Shown here: piece after piece, positions 10,206 through 18,313 of the stretch
Layout of the letters: every line of letters starts with the position of its first letter
Position numbering within the stretch: the first letter of the stretch is position 1
Origin: Pseudomonadota bacterium
GTDB taxonomy: Bacteria; Desulfobacterota; Binatia; Binatales; Binataceae
Assembly (NCBI GenBank): GCA_021324455.1
Contig: JAJPJA010000139.1
Span: 70,207-134,206 of the forward strand
DNA: 64,000 nt
Direction of reading: 5' to 3'
Made by a program: the position numbers and the translations under genes
The notes under the pieces: model-generated
Databases searched by the model: none
What the model saw: the letters and a program-made list of their open reading frames with translations, nothing else
What the model was told of the DNA's origin: nothing

Positions 10206-12110
10206 CTAAAATCGCGGCCGCGCCGCATCCGGCGTCGACAGCGGTCGCGTCCGGACTTCTTCGGGCGTCAGGGGCCCCTGCCGTTCGGTCGGGAGAGAAA
10301 CCTCGCCCCCGGGCGGAAGCGGCCGGACCAGCTCCGGAGTGACGCTCATTACCAATTCGGTCTTGTCGTGGGCCCAATAGGTTTGGCGGAACAGGCTGCC
10401 GAGGTAGGGCAAATCGCCGAGATAGGGAACTTTCTTTACCGTGGCCCTGCTGTCGTCCAGAATCAGTCCGGCAACGATCAGGGTCTGATTATCCCGCAGC
10501 CGAACCCGCGTCTCGGCCCGGCGGGTAACGAATGCCGGTATGGTAAAGCCGAACAGCTGGACTCCCTGGGTGTAATCGGGCTTTGAAACTTCGGGCCTTA
10601 CCAGCAGGTCGATATCCCTGCCGCCTATCACCGTGGGAATGAAGGCCACCGAGGTTCCGTACTGCTTAAACACGATAGTAGTGGTCAGGGCTTGCGTGAC
10701 GACAATGGGAATCTCGCCGCCCGAGAGAAATTTCGCCTTCTGCCCCGAGTTCGCGAGCAATTGAGGCCGGGCCAGAATCCGGGCCAAATCGTGCGATTCC
10801 AGAAATTGAAAAAACGACCAGGCCGTCACGTTCGAATTCGATCCCGCCAGCATGTAGGTCAGATTCTGCGAAAATAGCGGCGAGAGCGGGGTGCCGCCAG
10901 CCGGAGGGAAGGACGGTCCGACACCGCCTGCCGATGCGCTAAAAGGGGTGGCGACAAAGCCGGGCAGACTCAGAAATGTGAAACCATACTTGGTAAGCGC
11001 AACCGAGATATCGATTCCCATCTGCTCCAGCTTGTTGAGATCCACCTCCGCCACAATCACGTGCAGCATGACCTGTTGATGTCCGGCGATCTCGGTCCAG
11101 ATTTGACGCTCGATATAGTTTCCCTGGCTGTCCCAAACCACCAGCGAACCAAAGCCCGGATCGTGACCCACCAGCATCAACTGGTGATTACCCAGAACCT
11201 GAACGTCCGCCACTTTGGTGTTGGAAATCGAAACGCGGCTGACCGGTCCGCCAAAGTCGTAAACCTGAGATGTTCCCGAAGTCAGAGTAATCGTGTCGTT
11301 GGGCAGATTGTGGCGGCCGCCGAAGGCCCGGTTGTTCAGATAGCCGTCGGAACGCAGGCTGCGCGGGTTGGTGGTGAATTGCTGACTTACCACCGACGGC
11401 GCCTGCTCATGCCATTCAGCGGCAGTGCTGCGGCTGACGTTCGCCGACAGCGCGGATGCGGAGGGACCCGCGGCCCTTGCGGCATAACCGTCCGCCCCGG
11501 GAGCGTATTCGGCGGAATTTCCAGCGGCGTCGAACGCGGTCGGCCCGATGGTCTCGGTTTTCGTCCCGCCCACCTCGGTAGAGTTGTATTCCCCGGGTGC
11601 CGCGGCTAACGGACCGGTGCCGGAGTCGCCGGGACTACCGGCTGCAGGGCCCAATCCAGCCGCAGGCCGCGGTGCGGCCGCGACCGCGGCACTGGCCGGC
11701 GCGTAGGGCGCCGGGGCGGGCGTTTCGGAATGGCCCGCGCCGCTTAGCGCCGGCGGAGCGGCTCCCGGCCGCAGCGGATGCCCGGGATTGGCGATACCGC
11801 TGACGATGATATGGTAAGTAACATCCTCGCCGGCAATCTTGGTATCCAGACTGCCTTCGCCCGGTTGAAAGCTGAATACCGTCAGCGAATGCGGACCGGT
11901 GCTTTTGACTGTAAACGAATTTGGGTTATCCGCAAAGCTGACGCGCGGTGCGGCGTTGGCGTCAACGTTTTGTATTACGTAGGCTTCGCCCGCGTTAAGA
12001 GTCAGGGTGAGGACCTGGTTAGCCGATGCGCTTTCGCATACAAGCGAAACGAGTGCCGCGAGCACCAATACCGCGGTCGAGCGGCTGAATTTCCGGCCTC
12101 TCTCCATCAC
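10206..12110 (-). CDS. rcpA: RcpA/CpaC secretin of Tad system
   Basis: Signal peptide; VILHVIVAEVDLNKLEQMGIDIS-like, LARPQLLANSGQKAKFLSGGEIPI, GTSVAFIPTVIGGRDIDLLVRPEVS, ETRVRLRDNQTLIVAGLILDD, VPYLGDLPYLGSLFR. Confidence 0.95.
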   Translation of the reverse strand: MMERGRKFSRSTAVLVLAALVSLVCESASANQVLTLTLNAGEAYVIQNVDANAAPRVSFADNPNSFTVKSTGPHSLTVFSFQPGEGSLDTKIAGEDVTYHIIVSGIANPGHPLRPGAAPPALSGAGHSETPAPAPYAPASAAVAAAPRPAAGLGPAAGSPGDSGTGPLAAAPGEYNSTEVGGTKTETIGPTAFDAAGNSAEYAPGADGYAARAAGPSASALSANVSRSTAAEWHEQAPSVVSQQFTTNPRSLRSDGYLNNRAFGGRHNLPNDTITLTSGTSQVYDFGGPVSRVSISNTKVADVQVLGNHQLMLVGHDPGFGSLVVWDSQGNYIERQIWTEIAGHQQVMLHVIVAEVDLNKLEQMGIDISVALTKYGFTFLSLPGFVATPFSASAGGVGPSFPPAGGTPLSPLFSQNLTYMLAGSNSNVTAWSFFQFLESHDLARILARPQLLANSGQKAKFLSGGEIPIVVTQALTTTIVFKQYGTSVAFIPTVIGGRDIDLLVRPEVSKPDYTQGVQLFGFTIPAFVTRRAETRVRLRDNQTLIVAGLILDDSRATVKKVPYLGDLPYLGSLFRQTYWAHDKTELVMSVTPELVRPLPPGGEVSLPTERQGPLTPEEVRTRPLSTPDAARPRF

Positions 12111-13150
12111 TTATCCACTCCTGAATTTATACCCACTCCGCTCCCGCCCATGCCGCTGTCGGAGACGCCGTTATCCGATCCGTAGGTGTCGGAATTCTGA
12201 CCGTCATCTCCGCCCAGGCTGTTGCGATATACGCTCGGCGTGCCGTCGTTTGCATGGGCTCCGGCCTCGCGGCGCGCGGACGGCATCGCCATGCCATTTC
12301 TGCCAATCACGATGGTTTCGCGGCTTTGACCGTCTCGCAGCAGTTCCACCGTAGCCAATGGGCGCAAATGGCGGACGAATTCACGCACCGGCAAACGCAC
12401 ATGCTTGGATTCCTGAATCGGAGCCGGCTCGGGCACCGCGGTGCTATAGGCGCTCATCACCTTGTGCACATCGGCCCCCGAAGTTGCGACAACGCTGTTG
12501 TCGCCGTAGTTGCGCAGGGCAAGATGCAATTTGCCCTGGGTGCTGGCGACCGCCAGCGCCTCGGCCTGTTCCGGGGTTACTTCCAAAGTGACCACCCGTT
12601 CGGGCTGCGGGTTGTCCTTGCGTTCAATGGTCTGAGCCACGGCCAGCACCGGCACATTCTCCAGGATGATCTTGGAGCGTTCGGGCTGTTTGTCATTGCC
12701 GGCGGTAGAGAGAAGCACGTCCACCCTGGTGTAGGGCAAAACGAACCCCGACATGTCGGAGACCTCGTCCACCGCCACCGACATCGCGCGCATGTCGGGC
12801 GGAATCATCAGCGGAAGAACTCCAGAGGTCCGGTCTCCGGCGACCAGCCTGCTGGCCACGATCGGTTCATTGGTTACGAACTCCGCCTTGGCCAGGTTTC
12901 CCAGCACGCTGGCGGCATCGGTAACCGCACCCGGTGGAAGACTGTCGCGGGGCCAGCGGGCCAGCTTGACGGAGGCGGCGTCGATTTTGGCCCCGACTCC
13001 GATATCATGCGCCGCAACCACGATCGTGGTCGTGCCCGCCAGCGCCCTGCGCATCTCCTCGTCCTTTTTTTTCAGCGACGAGTACACCACCATCGACGCA
13101 AGGACAGCGGCAAAGACCGCCAGCACGAGGAATACCGCTGGACGTCTCAT
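12107..13150 (-). CDS. cpaB: RcpC/CpaB Flp pilus assembly protein (SAF domain)
   Basis: VVAAHDIGVGAKIDAASVKLARWPRDSLPPGAVTDAASVLGNLAKAEFVTNEPIVASRLV...MRAMSVAVDEVSDMSGFVLPYTRVDVLLS. Confidence 0.93.
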   Translation of the reverse strand: MRRPAVFLVLAVFAAVLASMVVYSSLKKKDEEMRRALAGTTTIVVAAHDIGVGAKIDAASVKLARWPRDSLPPGAVTDAASVLGNLAKAEFVTNEPIVASRLVAGDRTSGVLPLMIPPDMRAMSVAVDEVSDMSGFVLPYTRVDVLLSTAGNDKQPERSKIILENVPVLAVAQTIERKDNPQPERVVTLEVTPEQAEALAVASTQGKLHLALRNYGDNSVVATSGADVHKVMSAYSTAVPEPAPIQESKHVRLPVREFVRHLRPLATVELLRDGQSRETIVIGRNGMAMPSARREAGAHANDGTPSVYRNSLGGDDGQNSDTYGSDNGVSDSGMGGSGVGINSGVDK

Positions 13151-13220
13151 TCCCTTTACTCTCCTCCCAAGTACCTTGCGCGGGCCGCAGGCGCCGCCCC
13201 AAATGGCAATCGCACCACGA

Positions 13221-13673
13221 TCATTCAGCCATCACGGAACTCGAATTGGTGATTGTGGTAGGGAGCGTGAAACCCAGCAGCGATTTGGGTATTATCAACT
13301 TGCCACCGCTCGAGAGATTATATGTGACGGTAACCGTGACCTGGGCGCCGGAAACGATGTTGCCGCTCGAATCCGAAGAGGTTACCGTCGGCACGCCGAG
13401 ACCGGTTCCGCTGCTGCAACCCGAGAAGCCCGAGGTACAAATCGTCGGCGACGGGCTGACATTGCTCTCGATCGTCGAGCCGTAACCGGACGCGCTGGAG
13501 CCGGTGCCATGCACCGCCGCATAACGCGCCGCGGTGTAGGAATACTGGCTCACCGCCAGTGCCGCATTCAAAATCAGGGCAAGCTGCAATCCCCCCATCA
13601 CAATAACCAACAGCGCGGTGGCCAGCAGCGCGAACTCAACCATCCCGGCCCCGCCATTTTTGGTCCGTGCCAC
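13221..13673 (-). CDS. tadE: TadE-like pseudopilin
   Basis: GAGMVEFALLATALLVIVMGGLQLALILNAALAVSQYSYTAARYAAVHGTGSSA; GTG start at 13673. Confidence 0.85.
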   Translation of the reverse strand: MARTKNGGAGMVEFALLATALLVIVMGGLQLALILNAALAVSQYSYTAARYAAVHGTGSSASGYGSTIESNVSPSPTICTSGFSGCSSGTGLGVPTVTSSDSSGNIVSGAQVTVTVTYNLSSGGKLIIPKSLLGFTLPTTITNSSSVMAE

Positions 13674-13883
13674 TTCAGTCCGCAGCCGGGCTGAAGATGA
13701 AACCGTCCCTTTATGCTTAAGGAAACAGCTCAGATGATCATCAGCGCCCCGGTCGACGGCGCTTCCTCCATTTGCTTCCGCTATCGTTCACGCCGTCTCA
13801 GCCGCGGCGGACCCGATAGTCTTGTGATTGTGCCGCAAATTCACAGGGCGCAGCCCTGGCCAAAAGCACTTCATTGACAAACC

Positions 13884-13924
13884 AAAAAAGCCGCCCCCCG
13901 CCCCAACACAAGTTGGGACAGGGG
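13884..13924 (-). terminator. Putative intrinsic terminator/attenuator between flp pilins and tadE
   Basis: Minus-strand: CCCCTGTCCCAACTTGTGTTGGGGCGGGGGGCGGCTTTTTT; stem CCCAAC/GTTGGG plus CCCC/GGGG, then a T6 tract. Confidence 0.5.
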
Positions 13925-14013
13925 AACCAGTTTCTTCCGGTTTACCCAACATATGCCTTCAGTCGGATGGCCAGGGGCCGTCCGGACCGCGGCTGGGTAC
14001 GACTCCGGCCGCC

Positions 14014-14199
14014 TCAGACTTTCGCCGCGATGTTGTTCAGGGCGGTCGCGATGTTGGTGCCGAGCGCTGTCAGCGCCAAGATGCAGACCAGAGCGACCAG
14101 CCCGATAATTAGCGCATACTCAGCCAAAGCCTGCCCCTGATTGTCTTCGCGCACCTTCAGGTAGCCTCGAACAAGACTGTCCATTAACCGATCCATCAC
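14014..14199 (-). CDS. flp: Flp family type IVb pilin (canonical)
   Basis: DNQGQALAEYALIIGLVALVCILALTALGTNIATALNNIAAKV; canonical G|xxxxEY processing motif; AGGAGG-type RBS. Confidence 0.95.
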   Translation of the reverse strand: MMDRLMDSLVRGYLKVREDNQGQALAEYALIIGLVALVCILALTALGTNIATALNNIAAKV

Positions 14200-14273
14200 T
14201 GTTCCTCCTTGACTATCGTCAGCGTGTTAACCCACGCATAAGACGCTTACTGCGGCTGACCCAACCCAAATTT

Positions 14274-14447
14274 CTAAAACGAGCCAGTGATTGCGTTCAG
14301 CTTGGTGGCGATGGCGTTGCCCAGAAGAGTCAACGAGCCTACCGCCACCGCCATGATTAACAAAAGGATCAAAGCGTATTCCGCCAGACTTTGAGCCTTG
14401 ATGGGCGACGCTTCCTTGCCGTTCGGACAGCTTTTTGACTCTTCCAT
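14274..14447 (-). CDS. Flp family type IVb pilin, second copy with Ala at -1 of the putative cleavage site
   Basis: MEESKSCPNGKEASPIKAQSLAEYALILLLIMAVAVGSLTLLGNAIATKLNAITGSF; ATG at 14447 preferred. Confidence 0.88.
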   Translation of the reverse strand: MEESKSCPNGKEASPIKAQSLAEYALILLLIMAVAVGSLTLLGNAIATKLNAITGSF

Positions 14448-15127
14448 GCTTCGTGCCCCCTGTTTGTTTGAATAAAGCACAGGAATCTGTCTCGCATCAC
14501 CGAACAAGGATCTTCCAATTCAATTCTGTTCTCGTCGAACAACCCGAACCATCTTTGCCCGAAATGGTCAAACTTTTCTACTTATGGTATGCTTAAACTG
14601 TCAGACTCATCAATTAGACTGATCTCGTATGTATAAGTCAAGACCGAGAAGGTCTGATTAGATTTTCTCAGGTAACGGCAAAACTGCGACAATTAAAATG
14701 CCGTTCTATCTCATCCGCCGCCCTGCCATATTCATGAATCTGCTCTGAAATCTATCTTTTTTTCGACAGATACCTGCAAATCACTTATTGCTGAATATTT
14801 TGCCTCCCGCTGTTGGCGATCCGCGGCTGTGGGATCTGAAACCATCCATGCTCAACCTTATTGCGGCGCGACTGCGGATGCTTCAAACTGAGCTCCGTGC
14901 GCAAGCACTCCCGAGCTCCCTGTTTGTGTCAGAAAAACCCGAGGCAAGCACCCCGGATGTCCGCTTATGCTCAGGCCATAGCGCAGCGCAGATTGACAGA
15001 GATGAGGCGGACTTCCTGGAACCGGAATTCCAATCCAACCGGACCGATTCGTGATCTGTGACAGAGACTGGCTGGACGCGCTTCAACCCCAGCTCTGGCG
15101 CCGGGTTTTCCCGGCCGCCTGAATCAG

Positions 15128-16561
15128 ATGAGCTCGCGCCGCGCCTGGCTGATCACGGCCGTGCTGATGCTCGCCACGGGGATCTTTTGCAGCTTACATC
15201 TTGGACGACCTCTGGGAGCCAGTGAAGCCTATACGGCTTTGGCCGCCGAACAGGACGGTTTGCGCGCCGTAATCGACGCCTCGCTGCGCTTCGATCCCGG
15301 CAAACCGCCGCTGTATCCGCTTGCGGTGCATGGCGTTGAATCGGTGCTCGGCCGCAGCGACGGCGCTTTGCGGCTCGCGTCAGCGTTGTGCGCGATGATC
15401 GATGTGGCTTTGACGATGGCGCTGGGGAGCCTTTTTTTTTCGCCCGCCGTGGGAGTAGGCGCCGCAATGCTTTGGGCGCTCAGCCCATTTTCAATCATGT
15501 ACGGGACCTGGGCGCGGGTCTATGCGCTGCTGATCGGTTTGTCGCTCTGGCAATTGATCCTGCTGTGGCAGCTGCGCACGCAATCCTCGGGCTACCGCGC
15601 AACTCTGTGTGGAGCGGCGGGCGCGGCGATGCTTTATGCTCATCTTGGCGCGGCGCTTTTTCTGGCCGCCGAAGCGATGATGCTGGCGGGCGCTGAACGG
15701 CGGGGTCAACGCAGCCGCGCAGCATGGGCCGCCCTGTTGCTGAGCGCGATCTTTTTCCTGCCTTTTTTACCCATCGCCTGGCGCCAGACGGAGCAGTTGC
15801 TGGCCGGGCACTGGATGGACTGGATCGGACCGGCGCGGCACGCCGGTTTCGGCTATAAAGCGGCGGTGTTCGCCCTGGCGGCGGCGGCCATTGGCGTACT
15901 GATGTTTGCCCCCGCCGTCGAAGACGATTGGCGCGAACCCTTGCGCTGGTGCGCCGGTGTGGGCCTGATTCCGATCATCGTGCTGGCCGCCTGTTCGATG
16001 GGCATCCGCCCCCTGTTCAATATCAGGTACGTGGCGCCCTCCTGCGCAATCCTGATCCTGCTTTGCGCCGCGGCACTGAAAAAGCTGCCGGCGCGGGCAT
16101 ACCGGCTGACACTGGCCGGGATGGTCACCGCCTTGTCATGTCTGTTGCCGTTTTATCCCTGGTATGAGCCTTGGCGTGACATGGCGACCATCATCGCGCG
16201 CGGCGGCCCGCGCCAGGCCATATTTTTCGAATCGGGGTATGTGGGTGCGACGGCGGTGGAAGATGATCCCAAGCAGGGCTTTCCGCAAGGTTTTTTTCGC
16301 GTCCCGCTGGACCGCTATTTTAAAGGACCGAATCCGCGCCTGGTGGTCGACCCATCCGCGCCCGCCTCCGCCCGCCGGCTGATAGCGAGCAGCGCTCGCG
16401 CCAATCATGGCGCCTGGCTGCTAAGCAGCCTTGACCGCAAGCTGGCGCGTGCGGAATCGGCCGGCCCATGCCTCCACATCGAACCGCAGGCCGCCGGCGA
16501 TTACGCCACTCTATACCATGTCATACCACAGCCGAATTGCTCCGCCCTCAGCGTCCGGTGA
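15128..16561 (+). CDS. Membrane glycosyltransferase, GT39/ArnT-like
   Basis: GASEAYTALAAEQDGL near N-terminus, PPLYPLAVHGVESVLGRSDGALRLASAL, LWALSPFSIMYGTWARVYALL; typical of PMT/ArnT-like proteins. Confidence 0.75.
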   Translation: MSSRRAWLITAVLMLATGIFCSLHLGRPLGASEAYTALAAEQDGLRAVIDASLRFDPGKPPLYPLAVHGVESVLGRSDGALRLASALCAMIDVALTMALGSLFFSPAVGVGAAMLWALSPFSIMYGTWARVYALLIGLSLWQLILLWQLRTQSSGYRATLCGAAGAAMLYAHLGAALFLAAEAMMLAGAERRGQRSRAAWAALLLSAIFFLPFLPIAWRQTEQLLAGHWMDWIGPARHAGFGYKAAVFALAAAAIGVLMFAPAVEDDWREPLRWCAGVGLIPIIVLAACSMGIRPLFNIRYVAPSCAILILLCAAALKKLPARAYRLTLAGMVTALSCLLPFYPWYEPWRDMATIIARGGPRQAIFFESGYVGATAVEDDPKQGFPQGFFRVPLDRYFKGPNPRLVVDPSAPASARRLIASSARANHGAWLLSSLDRKLARAESAGPCLHIEPQAAGDYATLYHVIPQPNCSALSVR

Positions 16562-16592
16562 CAATTGCGCCGTCCATGGGCCGGCAGCCGTG

Positions 16593-18131
16593 ATGCCCTC
16601 GCACGGGCGCGGGCTGAGAGCGCTGCGTAATCTGGCTCCCGAGTTGATCACATTGATGATCGCGAGTGCGGCCGCGATCCGGACCAGCGACCCCGATTTA
16701 TGGGGCCATGTGCGCTTTGGCCAGGTAATGTTGAACCGCCGGCACCTGGTTCTCTACGACCCCTATTCCTATAGCGCTTTGGGTCACTTGTGGCGCAATC
16801 ATGAATGGCTCACCGAGATCGTCATGGCGCTGTTCTACAATCATCTGGGGGGAACCGGTCTGAAGCTTTGGAAGCTTGCGTGCAGCGGTGCGACGCTGGG
16901 CCTGCTGGTGCTGGCCATGGCTGAAACCGGAGCAGCGCGGCGCCTGCAGCTGGTGATCCTTATTATCACCGCGGTGGCCATCACACCTTTCATTCAGTTC
17001 CGGCCCCAACTATTCAGTTTTGTACTGTTCACCGCGCTCATCGCGCTGCTCGCACGCCGTACTTATCGCGAAGCGACGCCGCTGTGGATGGTAATTCCTC
17101 TGATGGCGCTGTGGGCCAACCTTCATGGCGGGTTCATAGTCGGAATCGCCGCGCTGTGGATTTATGCCGCTGTGGTCTGCTGCCGGAACGCGATTGCGGC
17201 GCGCCAAATGGGCGGAGCGGGCCGGCTCGTGATGCTGGCAGCCGCCGGTACGCTTGCCACAGTGCTGACGCCCTACGGCGGCGGCCTGTGGATTGCGGTA
17301 GGACATGCGTTAAGCAATCCTCTGACCCGCGCCATTATCGACGATTGGAAGACCCCCTTTGCCTTCATACGAAGCGGAGGAAAAACCAATTACCTCTACG
17401 CGTTCTTCTGTCTTTACGCCTGGGGCCTGGTAGGTCTGCTGGGCATCGCTCTTTACCTGACCCCATCGCTGGACGATTTGCCGCTGGTTGCGGTGGCCGC
17501 GATTATGAGCGTCGGCTCGTTCATCGCCGTCCGCAATCTGGCCTTTGCCGCTTTGGCGTGCAGCGTTCCCGTTGCTCATCACCTGGCGTTGTCGGAGCGC
17601 GGGGGCCAGCCGCGCATTGATGGCGTTGTCCTGTCGCTGCGAATGCGCTGGGGGATTACGGCCATCGCGCTCATGGTGGCTCTTTTCCGTGGTGGACTGG
17701 CCTCCGGGCTTATACCGGTGGACGAGTCCTATCCCTCGGGTCCGGTGCAATTCATGAAAGCGAACGGCCTTCATGGCAATGTGTTATGCAACTTCGGCTG
17801 GGGTGAGTATCTGATCTGGCATCTGGCCCCGCAGTCGCGGGTGTTTATCGACGGCCGCTACGATACCGTGTATCCCTCCAAAGTGATACAGGACTATGTC
17901 AAGGTCCACTTCGGAATACCCGGCGCCAAGCGGGTATTGAAAAGCTATCCGCACGATTTCATACTGTTTCCCGCACAGAGCGTGCCCTCCCTATCGCTGA
18001 AGGCTTCGCCCGACTGGAAGCTGGTTTACAAGGATAATGCGGCGGCCCTGTTCGCACGCCGGAATTCAGCCGCCGCGCGCCTGCACCCGATTGCGGAAAA
18101 CGCAAGGCCGGCCGCGGCATATTTCCCATAG
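16593..18131 (+). CDS. Multi-pass membrane protein, putative GT-C-like glycosyltransferase (paralogue of 568..2247)
   Basis: SDPDLWGHVRFGQ, YSYSALGHLWRNHEWLTE, IQFRPQLFSFV, ALWANLHGGFIVGIAALW, VFIDGRYDTVYPSKVIQDYV; start MPSHGRGLRAL after upstream stop preferred over 16431. Confidence 0.72.
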   Translation: MPSHGRGLRALRNLAPELITLMIASAAAIRTSDPDLWGHVRFGQVMLNRRHLVLYDPYSYSALGHLWRNHEWLTEIVMALFYNHLGGTGLKLWKLACSGATLGLLVLAMAETGAARRLQLVILIITAVAITPFIQFRPQLFSFVLFTALIALLARRTYREATPLWMVIPLMALWANLHGGFIVGIAALWIYAAVVCCRNAIAARQMGGAGRLVMLAAAGTLATVLTPYGGGLWIAVGHALSNPLTRAIIDDWKTPFAFIRSGGKTNYLYAFFCLYAWGLVGLLGIALYLTPSLDDLPLVAVAAIMSVGSFIAVRNLAFAALACSVPVAHHLALSERGGQPRIDGVVLSLRMRWGITAIALMVALFRGGLASGLIPVDESYPSGPVQFMKANGLHGNVLCNFGWGEYLIWHLAPQSRVFIDGRYDTVYPSKVIQDYVKVHFGIPGAKRVLKSYPHDFILFPAQSVPSLSLKASPDWKLVYKDNAAALFARRNSAAARLHPIAENARPAAAYFP

Positions 18132-18313
18132 GACCGCCGCGGTCGATCCGGCTCCAACCCCCTCATCGGGAAATTGATAAGAATCGGTTCCCGTTTGCGC
18201 CGCCGTCCAATACCTGCCCCTCCAACCCTCGCCCGGCATAAAAGACACCTGATGGATATTCACCCGCCAAAAAAGACCGTCGAGACCAGCGCGCGGGGGG
18301 TTTCGCCGCAAAG

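Noticed and set aside
14430-14465. Sigma-54 promoter-like string (GC...GTGCC) near the second pilin
   Set aside because: Overlaps the start codon and lacks correct -12/-24 spacing.
14788-15054. 88-aa plus-strand ORF in the divergent intergenic region
   Set aside because: No RBS or recognisable domain; better treated as regulatory DNA.
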